DNA from: SMWN01 sp965261165 | GTDB lineage: Bacteria; Pseudomonadota; Gammaproteobacteria; Eutrophobiales; Eutrophobiaceae | Direction of reading: 5' to 3' | NCBI GenBank assembly: GCA_965261165.1 | Contig: OZ253445.1 | Coordinates: 930,001 to 994,000 of the forward strand | DNA: 64,000 nucleotides | In this document: positions 9,836 to 17,957 of the stretch, piece by piece | Numbering within the stretch: the first letter of the stretch is position 1 | How the letters are laid out: each line of letters starts with the position of its first letter | Position numbers and translations under genes: made by a program | Notes under the pieces: generated by a model | Seen by the model: only the letters and a program-made list of their open reading frames with translations | Databases searched by the model: none | What the model was told of the DNA's origin: nothing

Positions 9836-10189
9836 CCCTAAATATTTAACAGGAACGCCGAGAGACCCACACAAGGCTACGATTATAGCGAGTACCTTAG
9901 AATTAGAAGGTGAGGTAGAGCCGCCGATGAAAATTATTTTGAAGGACAGCAATAGACGAGGTGCGCCAAACAGAACGACAGCGTCAATTAAAACGAGTTA
10001 AAGATGAATTGGGTTAGTTATCCAAGACAGCCCTCTATTTTTTCTATCACCATAACAAATCACCTTTACTCCCCGTTAATACAGCCGTTTTTGATATGGT
10101 TAACGACGCAGATAACTATGCGGTGCCGCTGAAACAGATATGTCACCTGAAAACAGAGGCAGACGATACTTTAGTTCCAAGGAAGTTGC
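9836..10189. other. Intergenic gap folK-panB, no recognisable gene
   Basis: No convincing gene. On the plus strand around 9860-10000 there is a stretch of roughly 45 open codons without a start (…IIASTLELEGEVEPP…), which may be a remnant, but I cannot assign it. The last 25 bp provide the panB ribosome site (CCAAGGAAG before ATG). Confidence 0.5.
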
Positions 10190-10987
10190 ATGACTAGAAT
10201 CACCATAACGCAATTAGATGAGATGAAAATCGCTAAAGAAAAAATTGCTTCTTTAACGGCTTATGATGCAAGTTTTGCCACTGTGCTTGATGAGGCAGGT
10301 ATTGAAGTCATTCTGGTGGGTGATTCACTAGGCATGGTTTTGCATGGCGAAGACAGTACTTTGAATGTAACCATGGAAGATATGATTTATCACATCAGAC
10401 AAGTAGCCACAGGTTCAAAACGCGCCATGATTATTGGCGATATGCCTCACAAAAGTTATCTGAACCCTGAGCAGGCTTTGGAGAATGCCAAACGTTTGGT
10501 AGACGAAGCTGGCGCAAATGTGGTCAAACTTGAGCGAGGGGGTAAGAGTATTTGTGAAATGATACGACATATCGTTTCCCATGATATTCCTGTTTGTGCT
10601 CATCTGGGTTTAACTCCACAATCTATTGAAGAGTTGGGTGGTTATAAAATTCAGGGTAGGAACCCTGTTGTTGCAAAACAAATAAAACTGGATGCGTTGG
10701 CAGCGCAAGAAGCGGGTGCTGCTATGTTAGTGCTTGAATGTGTGCCATCAGCATTGGCGGCGAGTATTGCCGCTGAACTTCGTATTCCGGTAATTGGTAT
10801 TGGCGCAGGCATAGACTGTGATGGTCAGGTTTTGGTAATTTACGATATCCTAGGCATGCTCGATCGCCAAACGAAACTCTCGAAAAATTTCCTCGAAACG
10901 TCATCCTCAATTCAGGATGCCGTGAAGTCATATGTTGCAGCTGTAAAATCAGGTGATTTTCCCGCCGCAGAACATCAATTCAGCTAA
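10190..10987 (+). CDS. panB: Ketopantoate hydroxymethyltransferase
   Basis: First committed enzyme of pantothenate synthesis: transfers a hydroxymethyl group from methylene-THF to alpha-ketoisovalerate. The 265-residue product has the signature segments SLTAYDASFA, EVILVGDSLGMVLHG, GDMPHKSY, VKLERGG and HLGLTPQ. The Mg-binding aspartates (VGDSLGM and GDMP) are present. The ATG at 10190 is preceded by AAGGAAG. It is followed 11 bp later by panC, and then panD, so the whole branch to pantothenate except panE/ilvC is here. Confidence 0.96.
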   Translation: MTRITITQLDEMKIAKEKIASLTAYDASFATVLDEAGIEVILVGDSLGMVLHGEDSTLNVTMEDMIYHIRQVATGSKRAMIIGDMPHKSYLNPEQALENAKRLVDEAGANVVKLERGGKSICEMIRHIVSHDIPVCAHLGLTPQSIEELGGYKIQGRNPVVAKQIKLDALAAQEAGAAMLVLECVPSALAASIAAELRIPVIGIGAGIDCDGQVLVIYDILGMLDRQTKLSKNFLETSSSIQDAVKSYVAAVKSGDFPAAEHQFS

Positions 10988-10998
10988 ATGCAGTGCTA

Positions 10999-11841
10999 AT
11001 GCATCAGATCAATAAAGTGAAAGCCATCAGAAGTTGCGTGCGGGGTTGGCGCCGGCAAGGGCGATCGGTGGCATTGGTGCCGACTATGGGTAACCTGCAT
11101 ATAGGGCATTTGCAAATAGTTGAACAGGCAAAGATAGTCGCTGACAAAGTAGTGGTTTCTATTTTTGTGAACCCAACACAATTTGTTGTAGGAGAGGATT
11201 TTGATACCTACCCGCGCACAGTTGAGGATGATATTGCACATCTGCAAAGTATTGAACCCGACCTGATATTTATTCCTGAGGTTGATGAAATTTATCCTGC
11301 TGGGCTCGAACGTGAGGCTCAGGTTGTTGTGCCGCAGTTGGGTAGTATTTTTTGTGGTGAATTTCGACCCGGACACTTTACTGGTGTTGCCACGGTGGTT
11401 AGTAAATTGTTGAACATGGTGCAGCCAGACACCGCGTTATTCGGAAATAAGGACTATCAACAATTACTGGTGATAAAAAAACTGGTAACTGATTTATGTA
11501 TCCCAGTTGAAGTCATCGGCGCAGAAACAGCCAGAGAAGCAAGTGGTCTGGCATTGAGTTCTCGAAATCGTTATTTGAATCGGGAGGAAAAAGTAATTGC
11601 TGCTGAGCTTTATCAGGCATTATCAGGGGTTTCTGAGGCGGTAAAAGCGGGACGTGATGATTACCAACAACTTGAAGCTGATGCGATTGCCCATCTTGAA
11701 GCAAAGGGCTTTAAAACTGAATATTTAAGTATCAGGAATGCGGTGGACCTGAGTGAGCCAATGGATGGTGAATTGATTGCGTTAGCTGCGGCTTGGCTGG
11801 GCGAGACCAGGTTGATAGATAATATTCAGATCAGGCGTTGA
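10999..11841 (+). CDS. panC: Pantothenate synthetase
   Basis: ATP-dependent condensation of pantoate with beta-alanine to give pantothenate. The 280-residue product has the HIGH-type ATP motif (PTMGNLHIGHL), SIFVNPTQF, the FCGEFRPGHFTGVATVV stretch and the KMSKS-like ALSSRN loop. I chose the ATG at 10999 (MHQINKVKAIRS); an in-frame GTG six bases upstream would add two residues. It lies between panB and panD in one apparent operon. Confidence 0.96.
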   Translation: MHQINKVKAIRSCVRGWRRQGRSVALVPTMGNLHIGHLQIVEQAKIVADKVVVSIFVNPTQFVVGEDFDTYPRTVEDDIAHLQSIEPDLIFIPEVDEIYPAGLEREAQVVVPQLGSIFCGEFRPGHFTGVATVVSKLLNMVQPDTALFGNKDYQQLLVIKKLVTDLCIPVEVIGAETAREASGLALSSRNRYLNREEKVIAAELYQALSGVSEAVKAGRDDYQQLEADAIAHLEAKGFKTEYLSIRNAVDLSEPMDGELIALAAAWLGETRLIDNIQIRR

Positions 11842-11923
11842 AGATGGGGGATATTTCCGCCATAATCTGGCTTTACCGTGAATTGTCCTTGATATTGGGT
11901 AATTGATAGAAAATGTGATTAGC

Positions 11924-12304
11924 ATGCAACTTACTGTTCTTAAAGCAAAATTTCATAAAGCCAATGTTACACATTCAGAGTTAGACTACGATGGGTCTTG
12001 CGCCATTGATAGTGCCTTATTAGATAGGGCTGGGATTCATGAATATGAGCAAATTCAGATCTATAACATTACCAATGGTGAGCGTTTTACAACCTATGCC
12101 ATTCGTGCAGAAAAAGGTTCACATATCATTTCAGTGAATGGCGCTGCTGCTCGCAAAGCGAATCCAGGTGATAGAGTGATTATCTGTAGCTATGTAAGTC
12201 TGGAAGAAAAGGAGATTGCGAGCCATAAACCCACGCTGATTTACATGGACGCTAAAAACAACATTACCCATCTTAAGGATTGCATCCCGGTACAGGCCGC
12301 CTGA
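11924..12304 (+). CDS. panD: Aspartate 1-decarboxylase proenzyme
   Basis: Makes beta-alanine from aspartate; a pyruvoyl enzyme matured by self-cleavage between Gly24 and Ser25. The ATG at 11924 (MQLTVLKAKFHKA) gives the canonical 126 residues with the cleavage site DYDGSCAID at residues 21-29 and Ser25 in place. A longer frame start at 11903 adds seven residues foreign to the family, so I rejected it. Lys9 (KAKF), Tyr22 and the RAEKGS segment are also conserved. Last gene of the pan group. Confidence 0.96.
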   Translation: MQLTVLKAKFHKANVTHSELDYDGSCAIDSALLDRAGIHEYEQIQIYNITNGERFTTYAIRAEKGSHIISVNGAAARKANPGDRVIICSYVSLEEKEIASHKPTLIYMDAKNNITHLKDCIPVQAA

Positions 12305-12616
12305 TTTTTAATTTGGTACCCTGCTTGCCTCACCCTGGAAGATCTTTTCTGCAGTTTTCTCTGCAAAGTTCTACGATGTAATTTTAGTTCGGATATATAA
12401 CCAACACCTTCCGAATAAAAAATTTGAAATAAGCAAAAGGGTAACTACCTTAATATATCAACAAAAAATTCAGAAGGTGAGCCAACGCCTCTGGTATTTT
12501 CCAATGTCGATGCAGAAATTTGTGGTTTCGTTTTCTACCTAAGGATTGCCCTCTGGTCAAAAGGATGTGAGATTTTATTAAATCGAGATATTAAGCCCTA
12601 GTTTTATAAATATTTA
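12305..12616. other. Intergenic gap panD-cinA, nothing assignable
   Basis: AT-rich sequence without an ORF that I can support on either strand. Short inverted stretches occur but none has clear terminator form. Confidence 0.4.
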
Positions 12617-12688
12617 TATACCCAAATTAATTGGAAACGCAGGCTTCTTGTCTTACTGAAACCTACATTTCCAAGTAGTTTGGGTATA
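12617..12688. repeat. 72-bp imperfect palindrome upstream of the CinA-like gene
   Basis: The outer arms TATACCCAAA and TTTGGGTATA are perfect; inside them TTGGAAA pairs with TTTCCAA, and the inner part is also partly complementary. The structure ends 11 bp before the ATG of the CinA-like gene. It could be a regulatory hairpin, a small mobile repeat, or an operator; the sequence alone does not decide. Confidence 0.6.
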
Positions 12689-12699
12689 GAGTAAGCAAT

Positions 12700-13449
12700 A
12701 TGAGTGATTCATCGATAATTACAGCAGGCATCATTATTATCGGCAATGAAATTCTTTCAGGAAGGACGCAAGATGTAAATCTTGCTTATATGGGTAAGCA
12801 GCTAGATGCGCTGGGCATCGGCATCATGGAATCCAGAGTCATCCCCGATATTGAACAAACTATTATTGACAGCGTTAATCATTTCCGAAAAACCTATACC
12901 TATGTTTTTACCACAGGTGGTATAGGTCCAACGCATGATGATATTACTTCCGCAGCCATCGCCAAAACATTTAAAGTTGAGCTGGAAAAGAACCCAGAGG
13001 CTGTCAGGTTAATTGAAAAATATTATGAGCCTAGTGATATCAGTGAAGCACGGATGAAAATGGCGCATATTCCAGAAGGTGCGAGACTGATTGATAATCC
13101 ACTCAGCGGCGCACCTGGGTTTCAAATAGAAAATGTTTTTGTTATGGCCGGTGTGCCAGCCATTACGCGACTCATGTTTGATGGGCTCACTGACAGACTG
13201 GTGGGCGGTGATCCGATTATTACCATCAATATCGCAACCAATATTGGTGAAGGCATCTTTGCTGAAGGACTTACAAAACTACAGAATGAATACTCGGATA
13301 TCAGCATTGGTAGTTACCCTCATTTTAAGCAAAGGAAACTGGAGGTAAATCTCGTTATGCGTGGTACAGATGTTAAAGAATTAGAAGAGCTTAAAGAAAA
13401 ACTGGTAATAATGATTGCTAAACTCGGTGGCAAGATATTTGCTGCATAG
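12700..13449 (+). CDS. CinA-type molybdopterin-binding domain protein
   Basis: A 249-residue stand-alone MoCF-biosynthesis/CinA N-terminal domain protein. It shows the family's TAGIIIIGNEILSGRTQDVN start, FTTGGIGPTHDDIT (pterin/nucleotide-binding loop) and NPLSGAPGF. Full CinA proteins also carry a C-terminal PncC (NMN deamidase) domain, which is absent here, as in the shorter CinA-like proteins of many proteobacteria. Members of this group have been linked to ADP-ribose/COG1058 pyrophosphatase activity, so a nucleotide-salvage role is possible (inference). The gene is preceded by a large palindrome. Confidence 0.88.
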   Translation: MSDSSIITAGIIIIGNEILSGRTQDVNLAYMGKQLDALGIGIMESRVIPDIEQTIIDSVNHFRKTYTYVFTTGGIGPTHDDITSAAIAKTFKVELEKNPEAVRLIEKYYEPSDISEARMKMAHIPEGARLIDNPLSGAPGFQIENVFVMAGVPAITRLMFDGLTDRLVGGDPIITINIATNIGEGIFAEGLTKLQNEYSDISIGSYPHFKQRKLEVNLVMRGTDVKELEELKEKLVIMIAKLGGKIFAA

Positions 13450-13486
13450 AAGCAACAAAAACCATTAATCAATTTGAGCAATTAAT

Positions 13487-13600
13487 ATGGCTTGGGGAAA
13501 CAATTTCAAATTAATTGCGATGATCTTTGCAATAGCTGGCTTGGTCAGTTGTCTGCCATGGTCTCAAGTAAATCAACTTGCAAGTCTGTTGCAAAAATGA
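13487..13600 (+). CDS. Small putative lipoprotein or membrane peptide
   Basis: A 37-residue ORF, MAWGNNFKLIAMIFAIAGLV followed by SCLPW. It has a basic N-terminus, a hydrophobic core and a lipobox-like LVSC, so it could be a tiny lipoprotein or a single-pass membrane peptide. It starts 37 bp after the CinA-like gene. No strong ribosome site is visible and I recognise no family, so it may also be a chance ORF. Confidence 0.35.
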   Translation: MAWGNNFKLIAMIFAIAGLVSCLPWSQVNQLASLLQK

Positions 13601-13826
13601 GTCCTCGACAGCCTCGCTTTATAACGGAATAGCTGCATTGGTATTTATTAAGTACTGTATAACAGCTATGTTATTTGATCAGTCATTTACTTGGTATCGG
13701 TGATATGACGGTCCGTTATGATGGTCAACTTGATAATTTTTCTTACTTTGCTATTGACACTAATTATTCTCCAAAAAGGTAATAGATGAAATGCATCATT
13801 ACTTTGACAAGTTCTAATCAAGTATT

Positions 13827-14789
13827 ATGGAAAATTTGTCTATACCAATTGAAATTGCTATTAACATTCGTGCTTCTTTGCACAACAGCTTGGCCCGTGG
13901 TTTCGATGCGGGGATGGCTGCAGACAGGGTTGTATCATCTGTAAGCGATATAGGGAACAAACAATTGCAACAACGCTTACTTCAGGCGAGTAACTCTATT
14001 CGCAAAGGTCAATCGTTTACAATAGCGTTAAATAACAATGGTCTTTTGACGGATTTTGATAATACCTTATTAAGCGTAGGCGAACAGGTGGGCATCTTGG
14101 GTAGTATGCACAATCTATTATCTAGGCGTTATGAAAACCAATATACAAGACGTTCAAAGATAAAAGCGCGAATGATGATGCCACTTTCTGTGGCTGTGCT
14201 CGGATTGTTTGTCATGCCTTTGCCTGCTTTATTCTCTCAAACAATAACTGTTGTTCATTATTTTCTTCAATCTATTGGGCTTCTAATTTTGTTCATGGTA
14301 CTTTGGCATATTTGCAGAAATGCATTCAGGTGCTATGAAAATCAAGGTTGGCCAAGGCGCATAATCCACCTCTTAACCATTATTCCCTTATTTCGTAAAT
14401 GGTTATCGACCAGTGCTCGCGCAGTTATCTTGGAAAACCTAGCTGTATTGATGGAAGCAGGGATATCAACACAATATGCGCTCGAAATTTGCGAGAAAGG
14501 CACTGGCAATGAATTTTCACGAAAATCAATAGCACAAGCACGTAGTAGTATAGACAACGGCATGCAGCTAGCTGAGTCGCTGGCAAATGCGAATTTACTC
14601 GATGCTCAAGAGGGTTTTGCGATTGTTTCGTCAGGCGAAGCTGCAGGGAAATTGGCGGAGATGCTCAAGCATTACGCATTAAGTTGCCAAGTGAAGATGG
14701 ATCGGGTCTGGGATCAGATCAGTGAATGGATGCCCAGGATCGTCTATGCCATTGTGGTTGTATTCATCGCCAAAGGAATATTAAGCTAA
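13827..14789 (+). CDS. GspF-like type II secretion inner-membrane protein, N-terminally short
   Basis: Type II secretion/type IV pilus platform protein family (GspF/PilC). The 320-residue product has the paired F-domains: one ending in RYENQYTRRSKIKARMMMPL followed by hydrophobic helices, and a second with ARAVILENLAVLMEAGIS, LLDAQEGFAIVSSGEAAGKLAEML and a final membrane helix. Typical GspF has about 400 residues, so roughly 70-80 N-terminal residues are missing. No gspE or other gsp gene is adjacent; remnants of gspL, gspM and gspD lie about 30 kb away and are broken. I infer an orphan, probably non-functional for secretion although its frame is intact. Confidence 0.8.
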   Translation: MENLSIPIEIAINIRASLHNSLARGFDAGMAADRVVSSVSDIGNKQLQQRLLQASNSIRKGQSFTIALNNNGLLTDFDNTLLSVGEQVGILGSMHNLLSRRYENQYTRRSKIKARMMMPLSVAVLGLFVMPLPALFSQTITVVHYFLQSIGLLILFMVLWHICRNAFRCYENQGWPRRIIHLLTIIPLFRKWLSTSARAVILENLAVLMEAGISTQYALEICEKGTGNEFSRKSIAQARSSIDNGMQLAESLANANLLDAQEGFAIVSSGEAAGKLAEMLKHYALSCQVKMDRVWDQISEWMPRIVYAIVVVFIAKGILS

Positions 14790-14957
14790 CCTTTTTGAAA
14801 CTATTACGACTAGAAAGGTAATCGATAAGAAATATCGGTTTTAATGTATTCAAAATAGGTTAAGCAAATTCGGTTGAATTATGACTGGCACCGAATCCAT
14901 CAGGAGAAAATATTGGGCATCTCAACGAAAATCGAAGCATGAAGATTAAATAACAAA

Positions 14958-15143
14958 TGGTGCGGGCAGTGAGAATCGAACTCACACTCCTTCGTATCAT
15001 AGCAATCGTGTAAATTATCAACCCATCAAGTGGTTTTTAATAGACACTATCCAACGACGGTTGGATAAGGCGGTAGTGATGCAGTACGCTCCTATGGAAC
15101 AGGTTTTTGAGATCCGTGCGTCTAGCAATTCCGCCACACTCGT
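14958..15143 (-). tRNA. tRNA-Leu(CAA)-like gene with about 100-nt insertion; probable pseudogene
   Basis: Reading the minus strand, the 5' half (TGGCGGAATTGCTAGACGC) is a class II tRNA-Leu D-arm, followed by an anticodon loop CTCAAAA (anticodon CAA) and a five-pair variable arm. The 3' end has a perfect T-arm (GTGAG-TTCGATT-CTCAC) and encoded CCA at 14958-14960. About 100 nt, including a small hairpin around 15048-15068, separates the two parts. The acceptor strands pair poorly (two A·C mismatches), the anticodon stem has a mismatch, and G19 of the D-loop is C. I see no group I intron core. Most likely a decayed tRNA-Leu or two tRNA pieces joined by recombination. Confidence 0.5.
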
Positions 15144-15166
15144 ATTGATTCGGCGTATTGATTCGG
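15141..15166. repeat. 13-bp tandem duplication at the tRNA-Leu-like 5' end
   Basis: CGTATTGATTCGG occurs twice in direct succession (15141-15153 and 15154-15166), overlapping the 5' acceptor end of the tRNA-Leu-like gene. It looks like a slippage or insertion footprint. Confidence 0.7.
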
Positions 15167-15372
15167 ATCACATCTTTATTTCTATTGCCCGTTTTGACTT
15201 TTTTTCTTTCCTTTCTTGTTTGGAGAGCTGAGGAGATCGTTCACGCATGACATTAATCGCGGCAGTGTCTATTGAATTACGTAGGTGCACAAGCTATTAC
15301 GTAAATTTGGTTCTGTGGTTAAAACCTCTTTAATTGCTGTCTTCTAATTGAATTTTGGTACCATCGCGCCCC

Positions 15373-16404
15373 ATGCAACGAGACGAATTTTCTTACCAAT
15401 TGCCCGAGGAGTTAATTGCCCAGTTTCCGGCTGAGCAAAGGGACAGTAGCCGGTTATTGGCGATGGATTATCCTTCTGGAACATTAACAGATATTGAGTT
15501 TTCAAATTTACCCAATTTATTAAAGACAGGTGATTTACTGGTTTTCAATGATACTCGGGTAATCCCTGCAAGATTATTTGGCAATAAAGAAACAGGAGGT
15601 AAGATTGAGCTCTTGTTGGAAAGAATTTTGGATGATCAGCGGATGCTGGCACAGGTTCGAGCCAGTAAACCACCCAAGCCAGGGAATCTGATTCATTTTC
15701 AAGGTGATATAAAACTTGAAGTAATAGAACGGCGGGACGATATGTTTGTCCTTGATGTTGTCGGCAGGCTAACTGTATTAGAGGTGATACGGCAGATTGG
15801 GCATATGCCACTGCCACCGTACATTCAACGAGATGACGATGAGGAGGATCTGGAACGCTATCAAACAGTTTATGCAAAAATACCCGGGGCCGTTGCCGCA
15901 CCAACTGCAGGTTTACATTTTACCGAAGCACTGATGCAAGAAATCATGGCTCAGGGCATTGATATCGCGTTTGTTACCTTGCATGTCGGCGCTGGAACAT
16001 TTCAACCTGTTCGAGTTGATAATATTGAAGATCATAAGATGCATAGCGAGCATCTTGAGGTGTCTGCAGATGTCTGTAAGAAAGTTAAAAAATGCAAGGC
16101 CAAAGGCAGCCGAGTTATTGCTGTCGGTACTACCGTTGTTAGGTGTTTGGAGACTGGAGCACAAACGACTGAGTTGGAATCATATAAGGGAGAAACAGAT
16201 ATTTTTATCTATCCGGGTTATGAATTTAAAGTAGTGGATGCCTTGATAACCAATTTTCATTTATCAGAATCTACTTTATTAATGTTGGTTTCTGCGTTTG
16301 CAGGACGAGACAACGTAATGAATGCTTATCAGCATGCAATAGAGCAGCGTTATCGCTTTTTTAGTTATGGTGATGCGATGTTTTTAAGCAAAGAGGAAAA
16401 ATAA
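15373..16404 (+). CDS. queA: tRNA preQ1(34) S-adenosylmethionine ribosyltransferase-isomerase
   Basis: Converts preQ1 in tRNA wobble position 34 to epoxyqueuosine using SAM as ribosyl donor. The product starts MQRDEFSYQLPEELIAQ and has 343 residues; the further in-frame start 18 bp upstream has no family support. Landmarks are LLVFNDTRVIPARLFG, APTAGLHFTEAL, FVTLHVGAGTFQPV and ITNFHLSESTLLMLVSAF. The stop codon directly abuts the GTG start of tgt, so the two queuosine genes are coupled. Confidence 0.96.
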   Translation: MQRDEFSYQLPEELIAQFPAEQRDSSRLLAMDYPSGTLTDIEFSNLPNLLKTGDLLVFNDTRVIPARLFGNKETGGKIELLLERILDDQRMLAQVRASKPPKPGNLIHFQGDIKLEVIERRDDMFVLDVVGRLTVLEVIRQIGHMPLPPYIQRDDDEEDLERYQTVYAKIPGAVAAPTAGLHFTEALMQEIMAQGIDIAFVTLHVGAGTFQPVRVDNIEDHKMHSEHLEVSADVCKKVKKCKAKGSRVIAVGTTVVRCLETGAQTTELESYKGETDIFIYPGYEFKVVDALITNFHLSESTLLMLVSAFAGRDNVMNAYQHAIEQRYRFFSYGDAMFLSKEEK

Positions 16405-17520
16405 GTGGAGTTCAAGCTACAAGATCAAGATAGGCAGGCTCGATGCGGGAAAATCAGTTTTCCTCGCGGCGATATTGAGACACCAGTTTTTATGCCAGTG
16501 GGTACCTATGGCACCGTGAAAACGATGATGCCTGAGGAACTGCGTGAACTCGGTAGTGAGATTATTTTAGGTAATACCTTCCATCTGATGTTACGGCCGG
16601 GAATGGAGATCATGAAACAGCAAGGTGGTCTGCATCAGTTTATGAATTGGCCGTACCCAATCTTGACAGATTCTGGTGGTTTTCAGGTCTTCAGTCTGGC
16701 CGAACGTCGAAAAATTACCGAACAAGGGGTTCATTTTAAATCCCCGGTGAACGGTGATGCCGTTTTTCTGGGCCCTGAAGAAGCGATTCAGGTGCAACAC
16801 GATCTGGGCGCGGATATCGTCATGATCTTTGATGAATGTACACCTTTTCCAGCAACGGAAGAGCAGACACAGGTCTCAATGGAATTATCGTTACGTTGGG
16901 CTGCACGCTCGAAGATCGCACATGGAGATAATGAATCAGCACTATTTAGTATCGTTCAAGGCGGGATGTATCCAGAATTACGTCAGGCCTCAGCGCAAGG
17001 ATTGCTGGCTATCGGCTTTGATGGCTATGCTATCGGAGGACTTTCAGTTGGTGAGCCTCAGAAAAAAATGCTGGAAATTCTTATGGGCATTATGCCTCAG
17101 TTACCCACAGATAAGCCCCGTTATCTCATGGGGGTAGGTACGCCAGAAGATATTGTCGAGGCAGTTTGTCTAGGGGTAGATATGTTTGATTGTGTCATGC
17201 CTACACGCAATGCTCGGAATGGACATTTGTTCACAACGGCAGGTTCAGTGCGACTTCGTAATGCGGTAAATAAGGATAGCTCCGAACCATTGGATAAGGA
17301 ATGCGCTTGTTATACCTGCCAAAATTATACTCGCGCCTATCTACATCATATGGATAAGACCAACGAGATTTTGGGCGCACGATTGAATACCATTCATAAT
17401 CTGTATTACTACCACTCCTTAATGAAAGGCCTGCGATCTGCGATCAGCGATCAGATATTAGATAAGTTTGTCTCGGATTTTTACGCAAAACGCACCAAAT
17501 CCACTCACACTATGGCATAA
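16405..17520 (+). CDS. tgt: tRNA-guanine transglycosylase
   Basis: Exchanges guanine 34 for preQ1 in tRNAs with GUN anticodons. The product has 371 residues and begins with GTG at 16405, immediately after the queA stop. The nucleophile/active-site stretch ILTDSGGFQVFSL, the RTPxxT-like region MPTRNARNG and the zinc site CACYTC followed by YTRAYLHHM (Cys, Cys, Cys, His) are all present. Followed by yajC-secD-secF, the standard gammaproteobacterial operon. Confidence 0.96.
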   Translation: MEFKLQDQDRQARCGKISFPRGDIETPVFMPVGTYGTVKTMMPEELRELGSEIILGNTFHLMLRPGMEIMKQQGGLHQFMNWPYPILTDSGGFQVFSLAERRKITEQGVHFKSPVNGDAVFLGPEEAIQVQHDLGADIVMIFDECTPFPATEEQTQVSMELSLRWAARSKIAHGDNESALFSIVQGGMYPELRQASAQGLLAIGFDGYAIGGLSVGEPQKKMLEILMGIMPQLPTDKPRYLMGVGTPEDIVEAVCLGVDMFDCVMPTRNARNGHLFTTAGSVRLRNAVNKDSSEPLDKECACYTCQNYTRAYLHHMDKTNEILGARLNTIHNLYYYHSLMKGLRSAISDQILDKFVSDFYAKRTKSTHTMA

Positions 17521-17551
17521 TAGCCCGCTTTAATTTTTTGGGTAGTAACTA

Positions 17552-17881
17552 ATGATGCTGGATTTATTTATCAATAATGCATGGGCCGCTGATGCGCCTC
17601 AACAGGGTAGTATCATGAGTATGTTGCCATTGTTTATTCTTTTTATTGTGTTCTGGTTCTTCCTTATCAGGCCTCAAATGAAGCAGGCAAAAGAACATAG
17701 AGGCATGGTTAAAGCACTTGCAAAAGATGATGAAGTTGTTACCAACGGCGGTATCCTGGGTAAAATTAAGGAAATTGGCGATAACTTCATTGTGCTTGAG
17801 ATTGCCAAAGAGATTCAGGTCAAAATACAAAAAAATGCTATTTCAACAGTCCTGCCCAAGGGTACGATGAAAACTCTTTAG
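17552..17881 (+). CDS. yajC: Sec translocase accessory subunit YajC
   Basis: Small single-pass inner-membrane protein of the SecDF-YajC complex. The 109-residue product has an N-terminal segment rich in Ala (NNAWAADAP), a membrane helix (MLPLFILFIVFWFFLIRPQMKQ) and a basic/acidic cytoplasmic domain with VVTNGGILGKI. An ATG pair at 17552/17555 leaves the start uncertain by one residue. It lies between tgt and secD. Confidence 0.95.
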   Translation: MMLDLFINNAWAADAPQQGSIMSMLPLFILFIVFWFFLIRPQMKQAKEHRGMVKALAKDDEVVTNGGILGKIKEIGDNFIVLEIAKEIQVKIQKNAISTVLPKGTMKTL

Positions 17882-17957
17882 GGAAAATTCTTTAAAACTT
17901 AAAACAAACCAGAAGATTAGATAAGCAAAAAAATTAAGTATAAGAGCAAATAATTAT

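Noticed and set aside
14958..15143. Group I intron in the tRNA-Leu-like gene
   Set aside because: The insert is only about 100 nt and has no P, Q, R or S elements, unlike the clear case at 43397-43640.
15355..15372. Upstream in-frame start for queA
   Set aside because: Residues MVPSRP precede the family start MQRDEFSYQLP and the codons lie in the probable promoter/leader.
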